The notes: a model not told the origin generated them from the letters alone. 64,000 bases of DNA from Mycobacterium pinniadriaticum (GCF_026242045.1 NZ_JAPJDO010000013.1:62001-126000); one strand, 5' to 3'; counted from the first letter of the stretch, positions 8,030 to 17,363 are shown. A program made the numbers and translations.

Positions 8030-8872
8030 GTGACGACGCCCGACCCATCGGCCGCAGGACTAGACCCGGAAACCCCGGAAAGTGTCCTGACCAGGTTCGG
8101 CATCACCACGCTCGATGAGAACTTCACCGAGTTCACGGTGGTGGCCTCGATGCCGGTGGGCCACCTGGTCAACCCGTTCACCGGGATGCCGACGATCGGA
8201 CCGCTGGCCATCCTGGTCGACGACGTCGCCGGCCGGGCGAACTTCCACCGCCGCGGATCGGGGCAATGGACGGTATCCAGCGAGTTGACCGTCGAGCTCA
8301 GCCCCGACGGGATCGGCAGCTTGCAGTCCGCCCCCCACGAACCGGTGGTGGCCAGCAGCCGACCGCTCGGCCCGCACGGTGCGACGTTGCTGGCCATCTG
8401 CACGCTCAGCCACCGCGGCAGCACTATCGGCGGTGGCACGGTGCGGACCGTCGCGATCACCGGCGGGCCCGACGGCCCCATCCAACGCGGGCCGGACTTG
8501 TTGATTCGCACGCCGCAGACCTCGCTGGCCGACCTGATGGCGACCGAGCCCCTGAGAGTCGAATCCGGCGCCTACCGGCTGGCGCAGCGCCCGGATCCGA
8601 TGATCAACAACCTGATCGGAATCGTGCATGGCGGGGTCAGCAGTGCCGGACTGGAACTCGTCGCCTCCGCGGCGATCAACCACGAACAGGCCGAACCGCT
8701 GCGCACCGCGTCGATCCGGGTCAATTTTCTGCGACCCTTCTTCGCCGGCGCTCAATCCCGTTACGAGGGGACGGCATTGCGGGTCGGCCGGAACTCGGCG
8801 GTCGGGGACGCGCAGGCCGTCGGCGACGACGGTAAGACCGCAATCATCGCGCGGACCACGGGCTACCGGTGA
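8030..8872 (+). CDS. Double-hotdog acyl-CoA thioesterase (PaaI-like)
   Basis: About 280 residues make two hotdog-like halves. The second half holds NLIGIVHGGVSSAGLELVASAAIN, the HGG-type motif of PaaI/4HBT thioesterases, and ASIRVNFLRPFFAG, the matching C-terminal strand. The predicted role is hydrolysis of an acyl-CoA thioester. It is probably the first gene of an operon with the two acyl-CoA dehydrogenases, because its TGA overlaps the next GTG (8869-8872). I chose the GTG at 8030, with CTGGA 9 bp upstream. An in-frame ATG at 7979 is possible but lies only 11 bp from the divergent gene. Confidence 0.8.
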   Translation: MTTPDPSAAGLDPETPESVLTRFGITTLDENFTEFTVVASMPVGHLVNPFTGMPTIGPLAILVDDVAGRANFHRRGSGQWTVSSELTVELSPDGIGSLQSAPHEPVVASSRPLGPHGATLLAICTLSHRGSTIGGGTVRTVAITGGPDGPIQRGPDLLIRTPQTSLADLMATEPLRVESGAYRLAQRPDPMINNLIGIVHGGVSSAGLELVASAAINHEQAEPLRTASIRVNFLRPFFAGAQSRYEGTALRVGRNSAVGDAQAVGDDGKTAIIARTTGYR

Positions 8873-10068
8873 GCGACGATTTCGCGGCGCTGTGCGCCAA
8901 CGAGCCGGAGCTGGCGGGCCTGCGGGCTTCGGTGCGGACGTTCCTGGCTGCCGATCGAGACGAATTCGGTTGGCAGCCGACCGTCGACGCGTGGTTGTCG
9001 AGCTGGGACGAGGAGTTCAGCGCCCGGCTGGGCGATGCCGGTTTCCTCGGTCTGACCATTCCGCGGGAATACGGCGGGCACGGGCTCAGCCATCTGCACC
9101 GCTACGTGGTGACCGAGGAGCTGCTGGCCGCAGGTGCCCCGGTGGCCGCGCACTGGATCGCCGACCGCCAGGTCGCGCCAGGGCTGCTGGCGTACGGTAC
9201 CGAGGAGCAACGGCAACGGTTGCTTCCCAGAATCGCTGCGGGGCGGTACTTCTCGGCGATCGGTATGAGCGAACCGCAGGCCGGTTCCGACCTCGCCGCT
9301 TCCGTCGCCAAGGCCACCCGGACCGACGGCGGCTGGCTGTTATCCGGCACCAAGGTATGGACCAGCGGTGCGCATCTGGCTCATCAGATCGTGGTGTTGG
9401 CCCGCACCAGCCCGGTGGACCCGCAGCGACGTCATGCCGGCTTCAGCCAGTTCATCGTGCCGACCGACGCTGAGCCAAATCGCGGGTCGCTGCGCTCCTG
9501 CCCGCCGGACGGCCTGACCATCAGCCCCATCGTGATGATGTCGGGCGAGCACCACTTCAACGAGGTGACCTTCGACGAGGTGTTCGTCAGCGACGCCAAC
9601 GTGCTGGGCGAGATCGGCGCCGGCTGGCATCAGGTCACCGCCGAGTTGTCTTTCGAGCGCAGCGGTCCTGAACGCATCTTGAGCACCGCGCCGTTGCTGA
9701 CCGCGCTGGTGCGGCTACTGGCCACCCAGGACGATCTCGACGACCATGCCGCCGCGGCCGTCGGCGACCTGCTGGCCCGGATCATCTCGCTGCGACAGCT
9801 GTCGGTGTCGGTGGCCAGGGCGTTGGCTGCCGGACAGTCACCGGTGAACGAGGCGGCTCTGGTCAAGGATCTGGGCACCCGCTTCGAACAGGAGTCGGTC
9901 GAGTTGGCCGCCGATCTGTTCACTTACGTCGCGTCCGGGGCTCCGGGCCGCGAGAGAGTCGCTGCGCTGCTGGACATCGCCCGGCTGCATTCGCCGCTGT
10001 TCACCCTGCGCGGCGGCACCAATGAGGTGCTGCGCGGCGTGGTGGCGCGCGGGATGGGGCTGAGATGA
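8869..10068 (+). CDS. Acyl-CoA dehydrogenase, alpha-type subunit of a FadE pair
   Basis: This 399-residue acyl-CoA dehydrogenase has IGMSEPQAGSDLAA at the flavin site. The usual EGT Glu near the C-terminus is replaced (LRGGTNEVLRG). A Glu in LSFERSGPER (E263) sits where isovaleryl-CoA dehydrogenase keeps its base, so catalysis should use that residue. Absence of the EGT Glu together with an adjacent overlapping dehydrogenase gene is the pattern of mycobacterial heterotetrameric FadE pairs such as FadE26-FadE27. GTG start at 8869; the 3' end overlaps the next gene by 4 bp. Substrate unknown; sterol-like or branched acyl-CoA is inferred. Confidence 0.9.
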   Translation: MSDDFAALCANEPELAGLRASVRTFLAADRDEFGWQPTVDAWLSSWDEEFSARLGDAGFLGLTIPREYGGHGLSHLHRYVVTEELLAAGAPVAAHWIADRQVAPGLLAYGTEEQRQRLLPRIAAGRYFSAIGMSEPQAGSDLAASVAKATRTDGGWLLSGTKVWTSGAHLAHQIVVLARTSPVDPQRRHAGFSQFIVPTDAEPNRGSLRSCPPDGLTISPIVMMSGEHHFNEVTFDEVFVSDANVLGEIGAGWHQVTAELSFERSGPERILSTAPLLTALVRLLATQDDLDDHAAAAVGDLLARIISLRQLSVSVARALAAGQSPVNEAALVKDLGTRFEQESVELAADLFTYVASGAPGRERVAALLDIARLHSPLFTLRGGTNEVLRGVVARGMGLR

Positions 10069-11126
10069 CGCGGGCATTGACCGGCGGGGTCTTCGGACCG
10101 ATGAGCGGCACCGACGATTTCACTGCCCTGCGGCGGCTGGCCGAGGACATCGGCGCGCGTTCGTTCGATGAGCGGATCGGGCACCGCGGCCTGCCCGACA
10201 GGTTCGACGCCACCGCCTGGCGGCACCTGACGGACGCCGGGCTGACCCGGTTGACGAGTGACCCCGACTCCGGTGGTGGACCACGAGAATTGGCATTGAT
10301 CCTGCGCGCCCTGGCCCGTCATGCGGTCAGCGTCCCGCTCGCCGAGACCGACGTGCTGGGCGGCTGGCTGGCGGCCAGGGCCGGGATCGAGGTCGCCGAC
10401 GACGAGCCGCTCACGATCGCGACCGGCCTGGCCGGGATGGGGACCGTTACCGGTGTGCCGTACGTCGGTGCCGCCGACGCGGTGGTGCTGGCCCTGCGTG
10501 ACGGACCCGCGCTGCAGGTGGCCGTCACCCGCCCCGCGGCGATCACCGGCGGGCACAATCTGGGCGGTGAACCGCGCGACACGTTCGCCATCGGGGTACC
10601 TGCCGAAGGGTTCGTCACCGTCGACGGCGCGGCCGAGGAGCTGATGCGGCGCGGTGCCTGGGCGCGCTGCATCCAGGTGCTCGGCGCGCTCGACGCGGCG
10701 GTCGAGTTCTCGGTGACTCACTGCCGCGAACGAGAACAGTTCGGGAGGCCGCTGAGCGTCTTCCAGTCCGTGCAACACACGCTGGCCTCGATGGCCGGTG
10801 AGGTCGAGCGGACGCGCGCCGCGACCGAACTGGCCGTCGCCGCCGTCGCCGATCATGGCTTCGACAGCCCCCAGGCCGCCTACGCCGTCACCGTGGCCAA
10901 GGTCGTGCTCGGCCGGGCCGTGCCGTCGGTCGTCACCGCCGCCCACCAACTCCACGGTGCGATCGGCGTGACGGCCGAGCACCGGTTGTGGCTGGTCACC
11001 ATGCGGGCCCGCAGCTGGATCGACGAGTTCGGCGACACCGCGTCGCACGCCCGCCGGCTGGGCCGGCTTGCGTTGGCCGCGGCCCGCGACGGCGACCCGT
11101 GGGATGTGATCGTGGGCGTCGTTTAG
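10065..11126 (+). CDS. Acyl-CoA dehydrogenase, beta-type subunit of a FadE pair
   Basis: This 353-residue acyl-CoA dehydrogenase is shorter than a homomeric enzyme. The C-terminal FAD-binding domain is recognisable (CREREQFGRPLSVFQSVQHTLA; AAHQLHGAIGVTAEH). The central TEP..GSD flavin motif and the EGT catalytic Glu are missing. It therefore cannot be a complete enzyme by itself and is best read as the partner of the preceding gene, with which it shares ATGA (10065-10068). It ends one base from the convergent echA1. The pairing is inference from overlap, size and missing residues. Confidence 0.87.
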   Translation: MTRALTGGVFGPMSGTDDFTALRRLAEDIGARSFDERIGHRGLPDRFDATAWRHLTDAGLTRLTSDPDSGGGPRELALILRALARHAVSVPLAETDVLGGWLAARAGIEVADDEPLTIATGLAGMGTVTGVPYVGAADAVVLALRDGPALQVAVTRPAAITGGHNLGGEPRDTFAIGVPAEGFVTVDGAAEELMRRGAWARCIQVLGALDAAVEFSVTHCREREQFGRPLSVFQSVQHTLASMAGEVERTRAATELAVAAVADHGFDSPQAAYAVTVAKVVLGRAVPSVVTAAHQLHGAIGVTAEHRLWLVTMRARSWIDEFGDTASHARRLGRLALAAARDGDPWDVIVGVV

Positions 11127-11127
11127 C

Positions 11128-11910
11128 TCAGCTGCCCGTCCAGTTCGGCGCGCGCTTCTCGGCGAACGCGATCGCGCCCTCCTGGGCGTCCTTGGATGCG
11201 AAGACCGGCATCAGGATCTTCAGCTGCTCTTTCCACTGCTCCTCGGGGGACCAGGCGCGCGACTCGGTGATGATCCGCTTGGTGGCCGCGACCGCCAGCG
11301 GGCCGTTGGCGGTGATCCGCTCGGCCAGTTCGACAGCGGCTTCCAGCGCGTGGCCGGGTTCGGCCAGTACGTTGACCAAACCCAGCTCGTGGGCGCGCAC
11401 GGCGGACAGGTTCTCACCGGTCAGCGCGAGCTCCATCGCGATCTGGTACGGGATGCGCTGCGGCAGCCGCAGCAGCCCGCCGCCGCCGGCCACCAGGCCA
11501 CGCTTGACCTCCGGGATGCCGAAGGCGGAGTCGTTGGCCGCGACGATCAGGTCGGTGGCCAACGCCACCTCGGTCCCGCCCGCCAGGGCATACCCCTCCA
11601 CCGCGGCGATCAGCGGCTTGAGCGGCGGACGCTCGGTGAAGCCCAGTCCGCGCCCCTCCACGATGACGTTCTCGCCGCGGGCGAAGGCCTTGAGGTCCAT
11701 GCCGGCGCAGAATGAGCCGCCGGCCCCGGTGACGATGCCCACCGACAGGCCGGCGTCATCGTCGAGCTCATCCATCGCCGCGGCCAAACCCTGGCTGACC
11801 GCGGCGTTGACGGCGTTCTTGGCCTTCGGCCGGTTGATGGTGACGATCAGAATGCGGCCGCGACGCTCGGTGAGAACGACGGGCTCTTCGGTAACGGCGT
11901 TTTCAGTCAC
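11128..11910 (-). CDS. echA1: Enoyl-CoA hydratase EchA1
   Basis: This 260-residue crotonase closely resembles M. tuberculosis EchA1 (Rv0222) in remembered stretches such as ITINRPKAKNAVNAAVS, DLKAFARGEN and FGIPEVKRGLVAGGGG. SFCAGMDLKAF supplies one oxyanion-hole turn and EGYALAGGTE the other. The predicted reaction is hydration of 2-enoyl-CoA. In M. tuberculosis echA1 lies next to Rv0221 and lipC; here three genes intervene. The start is GTG at 11910. It is divergent from the acyltransferase operon, and the 89-bp gap holds a perfect KstR-type box that could serve both directions. Confidence 0.93.
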   Translation of the reverse strand: MTENAVTEEPVVLTERRGRILIVTINRPKAKNAVNAAVSQGLAAAMDELDDDAGLSVGIVTGAGGSFCAGMDLKAFARGENVIVEGRGLGFTERPPLKPLIAAVEGYALAGGTEVALATDLIVAANDSAFGIPEVKRGLVAGGGGLLRLPQRIPYQIAMELALTGENLSAVRAHELGLVNVLAEPGHALEAAVELAERITANGPLAVAATKRIITESRAWSPEEQWKEQLKILMPVFASKDAQEGAIAFAEKRAPNWTGS

Positions 11911-11969
11911 GTTCGGAATGGTAACTATCGAGGTACGACGAGCAGCGCGAGCCCGGTACGATCGAAAAC

Positions 11970-11983
11970 TAGAACACGTTCCA
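11970..11983. promoter_or_regulatory. Perfect KstR-consensus operator
   Basis: TAGAACACGTTCCA matches TnnAACnnGTTnnA at every fixed position. It lies midway in the echA1/acyltransferase divergent region, 17 bp before the GTG at 12000 and about 60 bp from the echA1 start. KstR is the TetR-family repressor released by cholesterol-derived ligands. The box predicts sterol-linked control of the acyltransferase-fadD12-lipO operon and perhaps echA1. Confidence 0.75.
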
Positions 11984-11999
11984 ATTCCTAGGAGGATGT

Positions 12000-12806
12000 G
12001 TGAGCACCAGCGACGCGACGCCTACCGAGACGGCGAAATGGGACCCGGGCCTGGTGGAGAAGACCATGGGGGTGCTGCGCCCATTCCTGCGGCTCTACCA
12101 CCGCAGTGAGGTCCGCGGGCTGGAGTCGTTCCCGCCCGGCGGTGCCCTGGTGGTGTCCAACCATTCCGGTGGCCTGTTCGCGATGGACGTGCCGGTGTTC
12201 GCGCTGGGCTTCTACGATCACTTCGGCTACGACCGCCCGGTCTACACGCTGAGTCATGACCTCGTGCTGACCGGGCCGACGGCCGGCTTCTTCAAGCGCA
12301 ACGGCTTCATCCGGGCCAATCACGAGAACGCCGACGAGGCGCTGCGCTCCGGTGGCGTGGTGGTGGTGTTCCCCGGCGGGGACTACGACGTCTACCGGCC
12401 GACCCTGACGCAGAACAAGATCGACTTCGACGGCCGCACCGGCTACGTCAAGGCCGCCATCAACGCCGGGGTGCCGATTGTGCCCATGGTGTCCATCGGC
12501 GGTCAGGAGAGCCAGATCTTTCTCACCCGCGGCACCGGCGTGGCCAAGGCGCTGCGGTTGGACAAACTGCTGCGCGCGAAGATCCTGCCCATCTCGGTCG
12601 GGTTCCCGTTCGGGTTGAGCGCCGTCGTCCCCCTGAACGTCCCGCTGCCCACCAAGATCGTCACGCAGGTGCTCGAACCGATCCACGTCACCGAGCAGTT
12701 CGGCGAAGATCCCGACATCGACGCCGTCGACGCCCACGTACGCGGCGTCATGCAGGAGGCCCTGGACGAACTGGCCTCGCAGCGCCGACTCCCGGTGATC
12801 GGCTGA
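12000..12806 (+). CDS. PlsC-like acyltransferase (Rv1428c-like)
   Basis: This 268-residue protein resembles glycerolipid acyltransferases. The catalytic His lies in VVSNHSGG (H55), but the acidic partner comes at D63 (H-x7-D) rather than in a classical H-x4-D. FPGGDYDVYRP at 124-134 matches the substrate-binding block. It probably transfers an acyl group from acyl-CoA to a lipid acceptor at the membrane. The GTG at 12000 is preceded by AGGAGG. Its stop overlaps the ATG of fadD12 (TGATG). In M. tuberculosis the same three genes occur as Rv1428c-fadD12-lipO at a different locus. A KstR box lies in the promoter region. Confidence 0.85.
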   Translation: MSTSDATPTETAKWDPGLVEKTMGVLRPFLRLYHRSEVRGLESFPPGGALVVSNHSGGLFAMDVPVFALGFYDHFGYDRPVYTLSHDLVLTGPTAGFFKRNGFIRANHENADEALRSGGVVVVFPGGDYDVYRPTLTQNKIDFDGRTGYVKAAINAGVPIVPMVSIGGQESQIFLTRGTGVAKALRLDKLLRAKILPISVGFPFGLSAVVPLNVPLPTKIVTQVLEPIHVTEQFGEDPDIDAVDAHVRGVMQEALDELASQRRLPVIG

Positions 12807-14464
12807 TGGATCTGCTGTCGCGGTTGACATCGATCGGCGACGCGGTCGCCACGCTGGCCAAGGCCGGCTTCCTGACCCCGATGCGCCCGGACCGGACCGT
12901 TCGGATGGTGGCGGCCGCGCGCGACGAGGGGCTGACGATCGCGACCGGGTTCGCCACCGCGGCCGCCCGCCGCCCCGACAGCCCCGGCCTGATCGACGAA
13001 CTCGGCACGCTGACCTGGCGTGAGCTCGACGAGCGGGCCCATGCGCTGGCCGCCGCGCTGCAGCATTTACCGAGCGGCACCGCTCGATCTGATGTCGCCG
13101 GCCCAGCGGCTCCGGCGGTTGTCGGCATCATGTGCCGCAACCACCGCGGTTTTGTCGAGTCGCTGATCGCTGCCACCCGCATCGGCGCTGATGTCCTGCT
13201 GCTGAACACGTCCTTCGCCGGACCGGCGTTGGCCGAGGTGGTCAACCGCGAACAGGCCGACGTCGTCATCTACGACGAGGAGTTCACCGCCTCGGTGGAC
13301 CGGGCGCTGGCCGATCGTCCGCAGGCCGGCCGCATCCTGGCCTGGACCGACGAACCCGGGTCCGATGCACCCACCGTCGAGAAGCTGATCACCGCGCATC
13401 AGGGGCAGAAGGCCGCCAAGAGCGGCCGCAAGAGCAAGCTCATCCTGCTGACCTCGGGCACCACCGGAACTCCCAAGGGGGCCAAGCACCCCGGCGGCGG
13501 GGCCAGCAACCTCGTCGCGATCCTGAGCCGCACACCGTGGCGCCTGGGCGAGACGACTGTGGTGGTAGCACCGATGTTCCACGCCTGGGGTTTCTCGCAG
13601 CTGGTGTTCTCCTCGGCGATGGCCTGCACGGTAGTGACCCGCCGCAAGTTCGACCCGGAGGCCACGCTGGCCCTGGTCGACAAGTACCGGGCCACCGGAT
13701 TGTGTGTGGTGCCGGTGATGTTCGACCGGATCATGGACCTCCCGGACGACGTCCGGAAGCGCTACAGCGGTCGCTCACTACGGTTCGCGGCGTGCTCGGG
13801 CTCGCGGATGCGGCCCGATGTGGTCACCAGGTTCATGGACGAGTTCGGCGACGTCATCTACAACAACTACAACGCCACCGAGGCGGGCATGATCGCCACC
13901 GCGACCCCGGCTGACCTGCGGGCCGCACCCGACACCGCGGGTAAGCCGGCCGTCGGCACCGAGATCCGGATCTACGACGACGAATTCCACCCGGTCCCCA
14001 CCGGTGAGGTCGGCCGCATCTTCGTGAAGAACTCCACCCAGTTCGACGGCTACACCACCGGCAGCACCAAGGACTTCCACGAGGGTTTCATGTCCTCGGG
14101 AGACATCGGCCGGCTCGATGAGGCCGGCCGGTTGTTCGTCGTGGGCCGCGACGACGAGATGATCGTCTCCGGTGGGGAGAACGTCTACCCGATCGAGGTG
14201 GAGAAGACGCTGACCGGGCATCCGGAGGTGGCCGAGGCCACCGTACTGGGTGTCGACGACGAACAGTACGGTCAGCGGTTGGTTGCATTCGTGGTGCTCG
14301 CCGAGGGTTCTGCGGCGGACTCCGATGCCCTCAAGACCCACGTCCGGGAGAACCTGGCCAACTACAAGGTCCCGCGGGATATCACCATCCTGACCGAGCT
14401 TCCACGCGGCAGCACTGGCAAGATCCTGCGTAATGAACTCATCGCTCGTACATCAGGCGGCTAA
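12806..14464 (+). CDS. fadD12: Acyl-CoA synthetase FadD12
   Basis: This 552-residue ANL-superfamily ligase has the P-loop LLTSGTTGTPKGAKHPGGG starting at residue 215. The adenylate-binding YNNYNATEAG and the hinge GDIGRLDEAGRLFVVGRDDEMI follow, and the C-terminal catalytic Lys is in RGSTGKILR. It activates a fatty or other carboxylic acid to the CoA thioester with ATP. Its place between an Rv1428c-like acyltransferase and LipO identifies it with M. tuberculosis fadD12 (Rv1427c). ATG start at 12806 overlaps the upstream stop; the 3' end overlaps lipO by 32 bp, so the genes are tightly coupled. Confidence 0.9.
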   Translation: MDLLSRLTSIGDAVATLAKAGFLTPMRPDRTVRMVAAARDEGLTIATGFATAAARRPDSPGLIDELGTLTWRELDERAHALAAALQHLPSGTARSDVAGPAAPAVVGIMCRNHRGFVESLIAATRIGADVLLLNTSFAGPALAEVVNREQADVVIYDEEFTASVDRALADRPQAGRILAWTDEPGSDAPTVEKLITAHQGQKAAKSGRKSKLILLTSGTTGTPKGAKHPGGGASNLVAILSRTPWRLGETTVVVAPMFHAWGFSQLVFSSAMACTVVTRRKFDPEATLALVDKYRATGLCVVPVMFDRIMDLPDDVRKRYSGRSLRFAACSGSRMRPDVVTRFMDEFGDVIYNNYNATEAGMIATATPADLRAAPDTAGKPAVGTEIRIYDDEFHPVPTGEVGRIFVKNSTQFDGYTTGSTKDFHEGFMSSGDIGRLDEAGRLFVVGRDDEMIVSGGENVYPIEVEKTLTGHPEVAEATVLGVDDEQYGQRLVAFVVLAEGSAADSDALKTHVRENLANYKVPRDITILTELPRGSTGKILRNELIARTSGG

Positions 14465-15719
14465 GCTGCGGCGGCCGCGGCCCCTGGCCCGTGCCGTGGT
14501 CGAATTCGCCAATGCCGCCAACGGGTTTCGCCCACTGGGCCGTCGGGGGTACGCCACCATAGCGGTGTTCTGGTTCGGCTGGCCGACCTCGGAGCTGCCG
14601 CTGTTCTACCTGGTCGCCTCGATGCTCGACGCCGCCCGCCGCGGCCTGCGTGGCGACTTCCGCGGCCGACGCGGGATCGCGGCTCTGACCCTGACGGCTC
14701 TGTCCTGGCCGATTCTGGTGGCGATCCAGCGCCGCAACGTGACCACCCCGCGACCCGTGCTGCGTGCCGCCCTGGTCGAGGGCCTCGGCGAGGATTTCGC
14801 CGACGTCCTCGATACTCTGCCCAGCGCGCCGTCCCCGTCCGGGCGGCCCACGGCGTGGCGGACCACCTGGTCGCGACGGCGCTATGTGGAGAAGAGCAAC
14901 ATCGTCACCTACGGACCGCATGGCCGGGCCAACCTCGCCGATGTGTGGCGTCGCCGCGACCTGCCGCGTGACGGCAAGGCGCCGGTGCTGCTCGAGGTGC
15001 CCGGCGGTGCATGGGCGATCGGCTGGCGCCGCCCGCAGGCCTACCCGTTGATGAGTCACCTCGCCGACCGCGGCTGGATCTGTGTGGCGATGAATTACCG
15101 TGTCAGCCCGACACATACCTGGCCGGACCACATCATCGATGTCAAGCGCGCGCTGGCGTGGGTCAAGGACAACATCGCCGACTACGGCGGTGACCCGGAC
15201 TTCGTCGCCATCACCGGGGGTTCGGCCGGCGGCCACCTGGCCGCGCTGGCCGCGCTGACCGCTGGCGACCCGGAGTACCAACCCGGCTTCCCCGAGGCCG
15301 ACACCTCGGTGGTGGCCGCGGTCCCGGTGTACGGTCGCTACGACTGGTACACCACCCACGGCGAAGGCCGCCGAGAGTTCATCGGCTACCTCGAGCGGCT
15401 TGTGATCAAGCGCCAATTCAGCCGGTTCCGGGAGATCTACACCGCCGCCTCACCAATCCGGCGGCTGCGGGCCGACGCACCACCGTTCTTCATCCTGCAC
15501 GGCGAACACGACTCGCTGATCCCGGTCGGCGAAGCACGCGAATTCGTCGGCCAATTGCGGGAGGTGTCGCAATCGCCGGTGCTCTATGCCGAGTTGCCCG
15601 GAGCCCAGCACGCGTTCGACATCTTCTCCTCGCCGCGGGCGCACAACTCGGCAGAGGCCGTCGGGGAGTTTCTGTCGTGGGTGTACGCCAGCCGGATGAA
15701 CAATGGGGTGCGTGCGTAG
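14433..15719 (+). CDS. lipO: Alpha/beta-hydrolase LipO
   Basis: This 428-residue esterase of the LipO/LipC group has its nucleophile in TGGSAGGHLAAL (S264), Asp in HGEHDSLIP (D360) and His in GAQHAFD (H393). VPGGAWAIGW replaces the usual HGGG oxyanion motif, as in this branch. The N-terminal 110 residues contain hydrophobic stretches (about 41-65 and 83-98) that could attach it to the membrane. It would hydrolyse an ester, perhaps feeding the released acid to FadD12, its operon partner. The ORF overlaps fadD12 by 32 bp. The 167 bp up to the convergent WS/DGAT gene hold no feature I can name. Confidence 0.88.
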   Translation: MNSSLVHQAAKLRRPRPLARAVVEFANAANGFRPLGRRGYATIAVFWFGWPTSELPLFYLVASMLDAARRGLRGDFRGRRGIAALTLTALSWPILVAIQRRNVTTPRPVLRAALVEGLGEDFADVLDTLPSAPSPSGRPTAWRTTWSRRRYVEKSNIVTYGPHGRANLADVWRRRDLPRDGKAPVLLEVPGGAWAIGWRRPQAYPLMSHLADRGWICVAMNYRVSPTHTWPDHIIDVKRALAWVKDNIADYGGDPDFVAITGGSAGGHLAALAALTAGDPEYQPGFPEADTSVVAAVPVYGRYDWYTTHGEGRREFIGYLERLVIKRQFSRFREIYTAASPIRRLRADAPPFFILHGEHDSLIPVGEAREFVGQLREVSQSPVLYAELPGAQHAFDIFSSPRAHNSAEAVGEFLSWVYASRMNNGVRA

Positions 15720-15886
15720 ACATATCCGGCGACTCGGGCGGTGACTTCGCTCAGGACACCTCGCTGACGACCGCCGCGGTCGGATCAGTCATCGACTTCG
15801 GGTCGTTCTTCATCGCCGAAGCCGTGAAGTATCGAGCGTGCCCACAACGCGCCGGAGGTGGTGGGCAGCCGGAATTCGAAACGAGA

Positions 15887-17305
15887 CTAGGCCTGTGCCA
15901 TGGCGGCCTCCACGACCGCCAGGTCACCGGGAAGCCCTGCCGCGATCCGTATTTCCGAGAAGGCCTGGAGCATCGCATCGGTGACTTCGTGCGGATCGCC
16001 GACGGTGTCGCCGTCGGTGAGCACCGAGATGTTGAGCTGATCCACGTAACTCCACACGGTGATGTTCAATCCGCTGCCCGTGGTCAGCGGGCCGACGGAG
16101 TAAATCTCGGTGACCAGCGCACCGCCCACTCGGCCGTGTTCCCGGGGGCCGGGCACATTGGAGATCGGCAGATTCAAGACCTTGTTCTGGCCGTCCCTGG
16201 TGGACAGCCACTTGAACAGGGCTTGAGCCGGCGCGGGTGGCAGGTATGTGGACCACCGGCTGACCAACTCCGGACCGACGAGTTGATGACTCTCCTTGGC
16301 CAACACCGCGGCGTCGTGAGTCTGACGCACCCGCTCCAGCGGATCGGCCACCTCCACGGGCACGGCAACCATCATGCCGGTGAAGTAGTTGCCCGACACC
16401 CGGTCGGGATCGAAGTTGAAGCTCACCGGCACCGAAGCCAACAGCGGATGATCGGCATTGCCGTCGTAGCGCAACAGCAGCGTGCGCAGTGCTCCGGCAG
16501 CGGTGGCAAGCACGAGATCGTTGATGGTCACACCCAGCAGCTTGCTGGTTTCCTTGAACTCGGCTAGCGCCAATGTTGCGGTGGCGAACCGCCGTTGAGG
16601 GTCGAGCATGTGGTTGATGAACGACGGCGGCGGCGTGAACGGCATGGTCAGCTCGGGGGACAGCTTGCGGGAGCTTCGCCGCACCCGACGTATTCCGTCG
16701 GCGGTGTACTTCATGACGCCGGGCAACCGGGAAAGCTGGCGCAGGTGGTCGGTGAACGCCGAACGAACCAGCTCGCCGCGGGTGGGCGCGGGGTCGGTCG
16801 GAAAGTCCTGGTCCGGGTCGGGGCCGCTTTGCAGATCCATCCCGCGTGCCATCAGGTTGCCGGATGCGACGCCGTCGGCCAGGGCGTGATGGATCTTGCC
16901 GACGACCGCGATGCGGCCGTTCGCCAGCCCCTCGACGAAATACATCTCCCACAGCGGACGGTCGCGGTCCAACGGGGTGCTGGCGATCTCACCGATCGCC
17001 TCGTCGAGTTCGCGGCGTCCGCCCGGCTCCCGCACCCGCCACGGGCGGATGTGGTAGTCGAGGTCGACGTCGCAGTTCTCCCGCCACATCGGGTGATGGA
17101 ACTTGAACGGAATGTTGACCAATTGATAGCGGAACGGGTCGAGCTTGTAGAGCCGGCCCCGGATGACCTGTCTGAACTCCTCGACACCGAAGCTGCGGCC
17201 GCCGAGATCCCCCAATTCGATGATCGCCACCTTGAGGGTGTGCATGTGCACATTGGGCGCCTCGCTGTACAGCAGCACCGCATCCCAGCCGCGCAGTCGT
17301 TTCAT
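15887..17305 (-). CDS. WS/DGAT-type wax ester synthase / diacylglycerol acyltransferase
   Basis: This 472-residue protein has the active-site HHALADG motif at 139-145 and the PLW motif (RDRPLWEMYFV, about 116-125) typical of bacterial WS/DGAT enzymes. A conserved C-terminal NLPISNVPGPREHG block is also present. It transfers acyl-CoA to long-chain alcohols or diacylglycerol at the membrane or lipid-body surface. Next to lipC it corresponds to Rv0221, but with lipO on its other side it also occupies the place of Rv1425. ATG at 17305 with AGAGGG upstream; it is 58 bp downstream of lipC on the same strand. Confidence 0.9.
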   Translation of the reverse strand: MKRLRGWDAVLLYSEAPNVHMHTLKVAIIELGDLGGRSFGVEEFRQVIRGRLYKLDPFRYQLVNIPFKFHHPMWRENCDVDLDYHIRPWRVREPGGRRELDEAIGEIASTPLDRDRPLWEMYFVEGLANGRIAVVGKIHHALADGVASGNLMARGMDLQSGPDPDQDFPTDPAPTRGELVRSAFTDHLRQLSRLPGVMKYTADGIRRVRRSSRKLSPELTMPFTPPPSFINHMLDPQRRFATATLALAEFKETSKLLGVTINDLVLATAAGALRTLLLRYDGNADHPLLASVPVSFNFDPDRVSGNYFTGMMVAVPVEVADPLERVRQTHDAAVLAKESHQLVGPELVSRWSTYLPPAPAQALFKWLSTRDGQNKVLNLPISNVPGPREHGRVGGALVTEIYSVGPLTTGSGLNITVWSYVDQLNISVLTDGDTVGDPHEVTDAMLQAFSEIRIAAGLPGDLAVVEAAMAQA

Positions 17306-17363
17306 CGCTGAACCCTCTTCACCCGGTGCACCTCCCTGCCGGGACCCTACAACCGGTGGGGGC

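Noticed and set aside
15751..15886. Possible short minus-strand ORF ending ..KNDPKSMTDPTAAVVSEVS between lipO and the WS/DGAT gene
   Set aside because: The C-terminal-looking sequence is suggestive of a gene remnant, but there is no Shine-Dalgarno, no recognisable family and the frame runs into the WS/DGAT gene.
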